DNA of 22,929 nucleotides, taken from assembly GCA_910587475.1 (NCBI GenBank), contig CAJUMR010000041.1, forward strand, positions 1 through 22,929. The letters run 5' to 3'. The notes beneath the pieces are model-generated. The model searched no databases. It was not told where the DNA came from and saw only the letters and a program-made list of their open reading frames with translations. Positions 1 through 6,825 of the stretch are shown here, in pieces; position 1 is the first letter of the stretch, and the number at the start of each line of letters is the position of its first letter. The position numbers and the translations under genes were made by a program. This DNA comes from an uncultured Muribaculaceae bacterium (GTDB lineage Bacteria > Bacteroidota > Bacteroidia > Bacteroidales > Muribaculaceae).

Positions 1-10
1 TTCTAAACCG

Positions 11-53
11 AGCGATCCGGATGACAACAAAGTCACTCCGGATCGCTTTTTTT
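11..53 (+). terminator. Rho-independent terminator of an upstream, off-window gene
   Basis: An 11-bp perfect stem (AGCGATCCGGA at 11-21 with TCCGGATCGCT at 37-47) is extended by TGAC/GTCA (22-25 with 32-35, one bulged base at 36). It closes a 6-nt loop and is followed by a T run through 53. The T tract lies on the plus strand, so it ends a rightward transcript that begins left of the window. Confidence 0.82.
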
Positions 54-106
54 ATGCATATCTGCATTTAAGGCGATTGTTGTTAGGGTGGAGCAAATGA
101 GTGTTA

Positions 107-138
107 TTTTTCAGGTTGATTTATTTTTACTAATTTTG
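107..138 (+). promoter_or_regulatory. Candidate Bacteroidota promoter for the GH78-like gene
   Basis: TAATTTTG at 131-138 fits the Bacteroidota -7 consensus TAnnTTTG. With a 20-nt spacer the -33 position is TTTT (107-110), one mismatch from TTTG. The start site would fall near 145, leaving a leader of about 55 nt. The region is AT-rich, so chance matches are possible. Confidence 0.35.
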
Positions 139-200
139 TGGTGATATAAAAATCTGGAGATTAATCAGATAACAACTCATAACCATCTAATTGATTTAAC

Positions 201-1868
201 ATGAAAGCGCTAAGGTTTCTTATGGCGACGCTGTTTTTAACAGCCGCAGTTTCTCTGTTTCCTCATGGCTTGTTTAACCAAAGTAAGGCTCGTTGGCTTG
301 AGACGGCTGCCAATCTTACACCTCCTTTGACTTCGGTTGATGTACGACCAGTCGCTGTGGTTGTTCCTGTTAATGACAAGTCTGCTTACCAGCATTGGCG
401 TTACGATTCCATTGGCCTACCGGAAGATTTATTATTTTCACGGAGTTTCAAAGATATAAAGTCTATCACCTTAGATTTCGGACGACACTTGACGGGCTAT
501 TTTAGTTTTCGTACAAAGATTCTTTTTCGATGTCAAGATGCACCGGTCAGATTTCGTTTTTTCTTCGGTGAAACACCGGCGGAGCTCAATACGCCTCTTG
601 ATCCTTGGTGCGGCTCTCTGAGCCGTGCATGGATGCAGGACGAAGTGGTGACAGTCACAGATATTGGCAATGTGATTGATCTTAAACGACGGTTCGCCTT
701 CAGGTATCTTAAGATCGAATTACTCGGCGCTTCAGATGATTTCGATTTTGCGATCGATGATTTATATTTCCGATCTGTGTCTTCTGCAGGTGATAATAAG
801 TGCAGTCTCAGCAGCGATTGTCCTGCAGTGGTACGGGCGATCAACGATGTTGGGGTTGCTACACTTGGAGAGTGTATGCAGACTGTTTTTGAAGATGGTC
901 CGAAGCGTGACCGCCGATTGTGGGCAGGTGACATGTATCTCCAGACACTTGCCAACCGTTATTCATTCAGAAATTTTGAATTGACAAGACGATGTCTATA
1001 TTTATTTGCTGGATTAACTGATGATGATGGCAGGGTTATGTCTAATATTTTTGAATATCCTGCTCCGCACCCTCAGTATGGTTCGGTATGCATGAATTAC
1101 AGTTGGCTATGGAATTCGACACTGCTTGAGTATTTCAAGGATACTGCAGATAGTAGCACCGCGCATGATCTTTGGCCTGTAGCACAGCGACAGATTGAGA
1201 TGCTTATTGATTGTGTAGGTGATGATGGACTTTTCGATAAAAATAGAGCAGGAGCAGGAGTCTGGTACTTCTTTGACTGGCGTGATGGATTCGATATGGA
1301 CGCTTCATTGCAGGCGGCAGCGATTTTTGCGATTGACCAGACTTATGAACTCGCTTCTTTACTTGGAAAATCTGATGCTTTATCGCATTGGGTCGAATTG
1401 TCCCAAAAAATGAAGCATGCAGCCCGTCAAGCATTCTTTGATAAAACTAAGGGTGTATTCTTGAGCGGAGCTGACAGGCAATTGTCGCTTCTGACGCAGG
1501 CGTGGATGATTAAAGCAGGAGTAGCCGGTGGACAGGAAGCTCGAAAAGCTATAAGCGTAGCGCTTGACTGCAGTGAGACTGTCAGACCCGGTACGCCCTA
1601 CGCCACTCATTACCTTTTAGACGCTATGCTTATCGCTGGAATGGATGCTGAAGCGAGGGGGTATTTGATTGATTACTGGGGAGGTATGGTTGCAAAGGGT
1701 GCTGATACGTTTTGGGAGTCCTATGATCCTAATGACGACTTTATATCGGCCTATGGCTTCAGCCCGCTCAACAGTGCGTGTCATGCCTGGAGTTGTACTC
1801 CGGTGTATTTCATCAATAAATATCCCGAAATTTTCCAGAAAAGCCAGTCTGCATATGGTTGCAGATAG
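201..1868 (+). CDS. Exported GH78-like (alpha-L-rhamnosidase-related) glycoside hydrolase
   Basis: The 555-residue protein has an N-terminal hydrophobic signal segment (about residues 4-21), a beta-rich region (about 75-195), and an (alpha/alpha)6-type domain (about 205-540) resembling the six-hairpin domain of alpha-L-rhamnosidases. Supporting motifs are DGPKRDRRLWAGD (232-244), FFDWRDG (357-363), TFWE (503-506) and HAWS (528-531) near the end. In GH78 the Glu of the FWE segment is the usual general base, so E506 is the candidate. The segment that normally carries the general-acid Glu (D-C-P-Q-R-D-E-R type) reads D-G-P-K-R-D-R-R here, so substrate and mechanism may differ from classical rhamnosidases. 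The likely role is exo-cleavage of a glycan side chain in the periplasm or at the surface. It sits alone, with no SusC/D partner, and its DNA looks AT-richer than its neighbours. Exact substrate unknown. Confidence 0.72.
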   Translation: MKALRFLMATLFLTAAVSLFPHGLFNQSKARWLETAANLTPPLTSVDVRPVAVVVPVNDKSAYQHWRYDSIGLPEDLLFSRSFKDIKSITLDFGRHLTGYFSFRTKILFRCQDAPVRFRFFFGETPAELNTPLDPWCGSLSRAWMQDEVVTVTDIGNVIDLKRRFAFRYLKIELLGASDDFDFAIDDLYFRSVSSAGDNKCSLSSDCPAVVRAINDVGVATLGECMQTVFEDGPKRDRRLWAGDMYLQTLANRYSFRNFELTRRCLYLFAGLTDDDGRVMSNIFEYPAPHPQYGSVCMNYSWLWNSTLLEYFKDTADSSTAHDLWPVAQRQIEMLIDCVGDDGLFDKNRAGAGVWYFFDWRDGFDMDASLQAAAIFAIDQTYELASLLGKSDALSHWVELSQKMKHAARQAFFDKTKGVFLSGADRQLSLLTQAWMIKAGVAGGQEARKAISVALDCSETVRPGTPYATHYLLDAMLIAGMDAEARGYLIDYWGGMVAKGADTFWESYDPNDDFISAYGFSPLNSACHAWSCTPVYFINKYPEIFQKSQSAYGCR

Positions 1869-1888
1869 TCTCTTATGAAAAAATTGTG

Positions 1889-1896
1889 TAACTTTG
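1889..1896 (+). promoter_or_regulatory. Candidate -7 box for metG
   Basis: TAACTTTG matches TAnnTTTG exactly. No convincing -33 TTTG is present at the expected distance. A start near 1903 would give a leader of about 45 nt for metG. The box lies in the 79-nt gap after the GH78-like gene, where I see no terminator. Confidence 0.5.
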
Positions 1897-1947
1897 TAGC
1901 TCAGTATTAAGAAATTGTTTTAAGCTTCTTTACGAAGATTTTCAATA

Positions 1948-4005
1948 ATGTCCTCAGAAATTATGGAAAGTAATTTTAAGCGCACATTAATCACCACTGC
2001 GCTACCTTATGCCAATGGTCCGGTTCATATCGGACATCTTGCCGGAGTGTATGTTCCCGCTGATATTTATGCCCGCTATCTCCGTCTTCAGGGACGGGAA
2101 GTCACGATGGTTGGTGGCAGTGACGAGCATGGTGTGCCCATCACGATAAAAGCTCGTAACGAAGGCGTAACTCCTCAGGACATTGTCGACCGTTACCACA
2201 AAATTATCAAAGATTCTTTTGAGGAGCTCGGCATATCGTTTGATGTCTACTCTCGCACGACTTCAGACATCCACCGTGCAACAGCGTCGGAGTTTTTCAG
2301 CCGTCTCCATGGCAAAGGAGAGTTCATCGAGAAAACATCGATGCAGCTCTATGACGAGAAGGCCAATCAATTCCTTGCCGACCGTTATGTGACAGGCGAA
2401 TGTCCTCACTGCCACAATCAGCGGGCTTACGGTGATCAATGTGAAGCATGTGGAACATCGCTTAACGCTACCGATCTGATCAATCCAAAGAGTGCCATTA
2501 CGGGAGAAACTCCTGTTCTCAGGGAGACTCACCACTGGTTCCTGCCTCTCGACAGATGGGAGAGCAGATTGCGTGAGTGGATTCTCGAGGGTCATAAAGA
2601 ATGGAAGGGTAATGTCTACGGACAGTGTAAGTCGTGGCTCGATCTCGGACTGCAGCCGCGAGCAGTGACGCGTGACCTCGATTGGGGAGTGCCGGTTCCT
2701 CTGAACGAGGCAGCCGGAAAGGTGCTTTATGTTTGGTTCGACGCCCCCATCGGTTATATTTCCAACACCAAGGAAATCTATCCCGACAGCTGGGAAAAGT
2801 GGTGGAAAGATCCTGAAACCCGCATCATCAATTTCATTGGAAAAGATAACATTGTGTTCCATTGCATCGTTTTCCCTGCAATGTTGATGGCTTATGGCGA
2901 CAACTATCAGTTGCCCGATAACGTGCCGGCCAATGAGTTCCTCAATCTCGAGGGTGATAAAATATCGACATCCCGCAACTGGGCTGTATGGCTTCATGAA
3001 TATCTGCGCGATTTCCCCGGCAAGCAGGATGTGCTCCGTTATGTGTTGACTGCCAATGCTCCGGAGACAAAAGACAATGACTTCACCTGGCGCGATTTCC
3101 AGACACGCAACAATAGTGAGCTTGTTGCGATTTTGGGTAACTTTGTCAATCGTGTTATCGTGCTGACGCATAAATATTTCGATGGCGTTGTACCTGCTGC
3201 TGGGCAGTTGACGGAAGTTGATACCGCTTTGTTCGAAGAGGTTGCCTCACTTAAGGACTCTCTGACTCAGAATATTGAAACTTTCCATTTCCGCGAAGCT
3301 CTCAAGGAAGCAATGAACATAGCTCGCGCCGGTAACAAGTATCTCCAGGAGACCGAACCTTGGAAAGTTGCCAAGACCGACATGGCGAGAGTGGCTACAA
3401 TCCTCAACACCGCATTGCAGATCTGCGGTGACATTGCAGTCGCATTTGAGCCATTCATGCCTTTCATGAGCCGTCGTTTGGCCGACGCTCTCCACATGGG
3501 TAAACTTACGTGGGAAGAACTCGGAGCATGCGACATCATTAAAGCCGGTGAGCACATCGACTCTCCGGAACTTCTCTTTGAAAAGATTGACGACGAAGCT
3601 ATCGACGCGCAGATCGAGCGCCTGGCTCGTATCAAGCGCGAGAATGAACTCAAGAATTTCAAGCCGGCTGAAGTGCAGGCTCCGACCGATTTTGAAACAT
3701 TCTCCAAGCTCGACATACGTGTGGGCACAGTGATCAATTGTGAGAAAGTGAAGAAATCGAAGAAACTGTTGCGCTTCCTCATCGACGATGGCATCGGACA
3801 GCGAACAATTCTCTCTGGCATTGCAGAGCATTACGAACCCGAGTGCCTGATAGGTCGTCAGGTGTGCTTCATCGCCAACTTCCCTCCTCGTCAGATGATG
3901 GGCATCGAGTCTGAAGGCATGATACTTTCGGCTCTCAATGCCGATGGTTCGCTCTCTGTGATAGCTCCGACTTCGGCAGTTGTCAACGGAGCGCAAGTTA
4001 AATAA
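1948..4005 (+). CDS. metG: Methionyl-tRNA synthetase
   Basis: This cytoplasmic class I aminoacyl-tRNA synthetase charges tRNA-Met (and initiator tRNA) with methionine using ATP. The 685-residue protein shows the HIGH signature at 27-30, the KMSKS-type loop as KISTS at 338-342, and a zinc knuckle with Cys152, Cys155, Cys165 and Cys168. The anticodon-binding helical domain follows at about 390-560. A C-terminal tRNA-binding OB-fold domain runs from about 580 to 685 (LDIRVGTV). That tail is the dimerising EMAP/Arc1p-like domain of full-length MetG proteins. The ATG at 1948 is used; an in-frame ATG at 1963 is an alternative that would still leave all catalytic motifs intact. ansA follows after 38 nt, probably on the same transcript. 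Confidence 0.98.
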   Translation: MSSEIMESNFKRTLITTALPYANGPVHIGHLAGVYVPADIYARYLRLQGREVTMVGGSDEHGVPITIKARNEGVTPQDIVDRYHKIIKDSFEELGISFDVYSRTTSDIHRATASEFFSRLHGKGEFIEKTSMQLYDEKANQFLADRYVTGECPHCHNQRAYGDQCEACGTSLNATDLINPKSAITGETPVLRETHHWFLPLDRWESRLREWILEGHKEWKGNVYGQCKSWLDLGLQPRAVTRDLDWGVPVPLNEAAGKVLYVWFDAPIGYISNTKEIYPDSWEKWWKDPETRIINFIGKDNIVFHCIVFPAMLMAYGDNYQLPDNVPANEFLNLEGDKISTSRNWAVWLHEYLRDFPGKQDVLRYVLTANAPETKDNDFTWRDFQTRNNSELVAILGNFVNRVIVLTHKYFDGVVPAAGQLTEVDTALFEEVASLKDSLTQNIETFHFREALKEAMNIARAGNKYLQETEPWKVAKTDMARVATILNTALQICGDIAVAFEPFMPFMSRRLADALHMGKLTWEELGACDIIKAGEHIDSPELLFEKIDDEAIDAQIERLARIKRENELKNFKPAEVQAPTDFETFSKLDIRVGTVINCEKVKKSKKLLRFLIDDGIGQRTILSGIAEHYEPECLIGRQVCFIANFPPRQMMGIESEGMILSALNADGSLSVIAPTSAVVNGAQVK

Positions 4006-4043
4006 ATAATAATTCTCAAACGAGCTTATGGGCAATCTGTGAA

Positions 4044-5078
4044 ATGAAGAAGACTCGTATACTTATAATATACACCGGCGGAACGATCGGCATGATCGAG
4101 GACGCTGAGACGCATGCGTTGAGACCTTTCGACTTTTCTCACCTTATGGAAAATGTGCCAAAGGTCAAGATGCTCAATTATCATATCGATAATATCCAGT
4201 TTAATCCGCCGATCGATTCGAGCGACATGAATCCTTCGCATTGGCAGGAGATAGCCCGTAGCATTGCAGAGAATTATTACGACTACGACGGATTTGTTGT
4301 GCTGCATGGAACAGACACTATGGCCTATACGGCATCGGCTCTGTCGTTCATGCTTGACAATCTTCAGAAGCCGGTGATTATCACCGGCTCGCAGCTGCCC
4401 ATAGGTGAGGTGCGCACAGATGGTGAGGAAAACCTTATCACAGCATTGCAGATTGCGGCCGCGCGTGAAACCGACGGCACTCCGATGGTGCAGGAAGTCG
4501 CGATTCTGTTTGAAGATTATCTCTGGAGAGGCAACCGTGCTACAAAGCGCAGTGCCGATAATTTCAACGCTTTCAAGAGCGGCAATTATCCGCATCTGGC
4601 CAAAGTAGGACTAAGCATCAATTTCTTCCGTGATGCGCTGATGCGTCATCAGTCGGCAGGCGGTCTTAATCCGCAGTACAATCTCGATCCGTCGGTCATG
4701 GCTATAGATCTATTCCCCGGATTGTCGGAGAGCGTTCTGCGTCATCAATTGTCTACTCCGGGCATCAAGGGTGTGGTGTTGCGCACTTATGGAGCAGGTA
4801 ATGCCACCACTGCATCATGGTTTATCAATCTTATCAAAGATACGATCAATCGTGGCATAGTGGTGCTCAACGTTACCCAATGTGCCTATGGAGGTGTGCA
4901 TCCCAACCGCTATGTCACCGGCGATGTGCTTGCTGCTACAGGAGTGATCGCAGGTTTCGACATAACGTTTGAGGCAGCCGTGACCAAAATGATGTTTTTG
5001 TTTGGGCTTGGACTCGATTCCAAGCAAGTGAAGTACTATCTCGAACGGCCATTGGCTGGTGAAATGACCATATCTTGA
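4044..5078 (+). CDS. ansA: Type I (cytoplasmic) L-asparaginase
   Basis: It hydrolyses L-asparagine to aspartate and ammonia. The 344-residue protein has no signal peptide, which fits the cytoplasmic type I enzyme. The N-terminal TGGTIGM motif places the nucleophile at Thr11. The second threonine motif HGTDTMAY (88-95) supplies Thr90 and Asp91, and Lys168 in the TKRS segment is the likely catalytic lysine. The C-terminal small domain contains GVVLRTYGAGNA, a segment conserved in the family. It starts 38 nt after metG with no visible promoter or terminator between them, so the two are probably co-transcribed. Its stop codon lies at the first copy of a 16-bp repeat (5078-5093). Confidence 0.95.
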   Translation: MKKTRILIIYTGGTIGMIEDAETHALRPFDFSHLMENVPKVKMLNYHIDNIQFNPPIDSSDMNPSHWQEIARSIAENYYDYDGFVVLHGTDTMAYTASALSFMLDNLQKPVIITGSQLPIGEVRTDGEENLITALQIAAARETDGTPMVQEVAILFEDYLWRGNRATKRSADNFNAFKSGNYPHLAKVGLSINFFRDALMRHQSAGGLNPQYNLDPSVMAIDLFPGLSESVLRHQLSTPGIKGVVLRTYGAGNATTASWFINLIKDTINRGIVVLNVTQCAYGGVHPNRYVTGDVLAATGVIAGFDITFEAAVTKMMFLFGLGLDSKQVKYYLERPLAGEMTIS

Positions 5079-5093
5079 AAAGTTATCAACATA
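5078..5093 (+). repeat. 16-bp direct repeat, copy 1 (copy 2 at 5461-5476)
   Basis: AAAAGTTATCAACATA starts at the last base of the ansA stop codon and is repeated exactly at 5461-5476 as part of the left arm of the 48-bp palindrome. The two copies bracket the small exported-protein gene. Confidence 0.85.
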
Positions 5094-5116
5094 GGCTGAG
5101 TTATCGGTGGCATTCC

Positions 5117-5431
5117 ATGCAGAGGATGCTTGCTGTTATGCTTCTTTTTGCTGCTTCGCTTGTGGCAGTCGCCGCACCGGTGTGGGAAAAGGTCGCAGCT
5201 ACACCTATGGAGCTTGTCGAAACTCCGTCGCAAGAGATTGCCGATGCTCGTGTCGTCGATGGCGCTATAGTGTTGACACTCAATTCGGCATCGACGGTAA
5301 AAGTGTTCACGATTCTCGGTCAGCTTGTGGCCCAGCAGAAGCTCGAGGCGGGCACTTGGCGCCTGCCGCTCTCGTCGCGCGGTATCTACATTCTTAAGGC
5401 CGGATCATCGACTAAACGCATAACACTTTGA
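5117..5431 (+). CDS. Small exported protein with a type IX sorting-tail-like domain
   Basis: The chosen ATG gives 104 residues beginning MQRMLAVMLLFAAS, a clean signal peptide ending near AVAA. The frame stays open to a TTG at 5075 that overlaps ansA, but that extension puts charged residues before the signal, so I reject it. ATG 5126 is a possible alternative start. After a short linker, residues of about 60-104 (STVKVFTILGQLV, then a W-R-L-P-L segment and RGIYILKAG) closely resemble the C-terminal targeting domain of type IX secretion cargo (Por secretion tail family). No cargo domain is present: the protein is little more than signal peptide plus tail. It lies downstream of ansA and ends before a bidirectional terminator. 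Function unknown. The resemblance to a sorting tail is by eye. Confidence 0.68.
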   Translation: MQRMLAVMLLFAASLVAVAAPVWEKVAATPMELVETPSQEIADARVVDGAIVLTLNSASTVKVFTILGQLVAQQKLEAGTWRLPLSSRGIYILKAGSSTKRITL

Positions 5432-5432
5432 T

Positions 5433-5452
5433 CTGACCGAGGCCATGGTCAG
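5433..5452 (+). other. Small hairpin before the palindrome
   Basis: CTGACC (5433-5438) pairs with GGTCAG (5447-5452) around an 8-nt loop, immediately after the stop codon. It shares its last base with the 48-bp palindrome, so only one of the two can form completely. Confidence 0.4.
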
Positions 5453-5499
5453 GCAATAAAAAAAGTTATCAACATATGTTGATAACTTTTTTTATTGCC
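5452..5499. terminator. Perfect 48-bp palindrome, probable bidirectional terminator
   Basis: The left arm GGCAAT + A7 + GTTATCAACAT (5452-5475) is exactly complementary to the right arm ATGTTGATAAC + T7 + ATTGCC (5476-5499), with no spacer at the centre. Both strands read stem plus T7, so it can stop the rightward transcript ending at 5431 and the leftward transcript ending at 5556. It contains TTATCAACA in both orientations. Confidence 0.85.
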
Positions 5500-5555
5500 G
5501 TTGTTTCGTGAGTATTCGGCTTCGGAAACTACTATTTCAGACAGCTGTTAGCGTC

Positions 5556-6809
5556 TTACCATCCGCCTGAAGCACCACCGCCTCCGGTGAAACCGCCTCC
5601 GAAACCTCCGCCGATCGAGCCTCCGCCACCGCCGAAGCCTCCACGGCCTCCACCCATTGGCACGATCACAACCGGAGCCAGTTTGGCAATGTCGTAACGA
5701 CGTATCATCTTATGATGGCAGTTGAGACATGTAAATTCTTTAGCTCCCACTCCTTGCCGTGTTGTTGTGGGTTGTACGAGCACATGGTCTCCGGTAAGTT
5801 TTGCGGTTCGTGCGTGGCATTGTTCACATTCAACAAGAGGCATTGCCTTGTTGACAAACGGAAAGATGTCTGTTTCACCGCAGTCTTGACAGTGCCATAC
5901 GTCGTAGTCCACCGAGCCAATGCGCTCTTCACAGTCCTGAGCCGGTGTAAGGAAGTCGTTGTCGTGTACCTCGTCTATCTTGACCATGCTATGGCCGCAG
6001 TTGGGACAACGGCGGGGGCGGTTTCTCCAGAACTTCATCAGGATCAATAGCGGCAGTGTGACGAGAAGCGGCACACCAAGTCCGGCAAAGGAGACGATCA
6101 GCATGGGCGCACGCCATGATTCGAATGCCGAGTATTTTTCGTAAGGTTGTTTGCCTTTAAGACTCACGATCTTGAATGCAACGACGATTGCAAGCACCAA
6201 CGTTACGCACAGGCTGAGGAAAAGATAGCCTTTGAGGGCATTTCCGCTGCTGGTGCGGGACGAATCGGTGTCGGGGCGCGACGATCTGATCTCTTCGGCA
6301 GCCTGAGGGTCGCCAAGACGTGCGGCTATGGCGTTGACTGCGGCGATAGTGCCTCCGTCGTAGTCACCTTCACGGAAGGCGGGAAACATTTCGTTGCGCA
6401 GTATGCGACCACACGCAGCGTCGGGCAATACTCCTTCGACTCCGGGCCCTGTGCGAATGACGGCTTTTCGTGAGTCGCGGGCGACAAGAAGCAGAACGCC
6501 ATTGTTCACGTCGTCCTTTCCCAGCCCCCAGAGGTTGAAAAGTTCGTTGGCATATGTGTCGATGTCGCCGTTGTCAATGTCTCCTATGACCACCGCAACC
6601 ATTTCGGCCGAAGTCGATTGTCTTATGCGGCTGAGCGTGGAGTCGATGTTTGCGACGGCAGCCGGCGACACAATTGCGTCGGGATTGCTTATGAAGCGCG
6701 TACGGTCGGCGACGTGGACGTTAGGGACTTCCTCGACTTTATATGTCTTTGCTATTGCTGCGGCCGATGCACAGACGATGATCAGTAGCGTTGTGATTAT
6801 CTTGTTCAT
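5556..6809 (-). CDS. Exported TPM-domain membrane protein with zinc ribbons and Gly-rich tail
   Basis: The ATG at 6809 gives 417 residues starting MNKIITTLLIIVCASAAAIA, a signal peptide. The frame is open further upstream to 6884, but that would overlap dgt and hide the signal. A TPM domain (about 35-165; YgcG/Psb32 type, with TYANELFNLWGLG and GVLLLVA segments) follows. Hydrophobic segments lie at about 194-213 and 237-259. Next come four CxxC pairs (Cys268/271, 307/310, 328/331, 361/364) that look like two zinc ribbons, then a Gly-rich tail ending SGGW. TPM proteins have been linked to acid phosphatase activity and photosystem or envelope maintenance; their role in Bacteroidota is unclear. 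It lies 16 nt after dgt, so they are likely co-transcribed, and ends before the bidirectional palindrome. Confidence 0.82.
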   Translation of the reverse strand: MNKIITTLLIIVCASAAAIAKTYKVEEVPNVHVADRTRFISNPDAIVSPAAVANIDSTLSRIRQSTSAEMVAVVIGDIDNGDIDTYANELFNLWGLGKDDVNNGVLLLVARDSRKAVIRTGPGVEGVLPDAACGRILRNEMFPAFREGDYDGGTIAAVNAIAARLGDPQAAEEIRSSRPDTDSSRTSSGNALKGYLFLSLCVTLVLAIVVAFKIVSLKGKQPYEKYSAFESWRAPMLIVSFAGLGVPLLVTLPLLILMKFWRNRPRRCPNCGHSMVKIDEVHDNDFLTPAQDCEERIGSVDYDVWHCQDCGETDIFPFVNKAMPLVECEQCHARTAKLTGDHVLVQPTTTRQGVGAKEFTCLNCHHKMIRRYDIAKLAPVVIVPMGGGRGGFGGGGGSIGGGFGGGFTGGGGASGGW

Positions 6810-6825
6810 AATTGTATGTAATATA

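Noticed and set aside
2263..3171. 302-codon open frame on the minus strand inside metG
   Set aside because: It lies opposite the catalytic core of a clearly functional metG, and its translation has no recognisable domain; it is a shadow of the codon pattern. The same holds for 3247-4035.
5075..5116. Upstream extension of the small tail-like gene to TTG 5075
   Set aside because: It would overlap the ansA stop and place 14 polar and charged residues before a good signal peptide; ATG 5117 is better.
5466..5485. Possible replication origin because of TTATCAACA in both orientations
   Set aside because: Only three copies, all in the same repeat unit, none matching TTATCCACA exactly. There is no AT-rich unwinding element, and the neighbours are metG and ansA, with no dnaA or dnaN.
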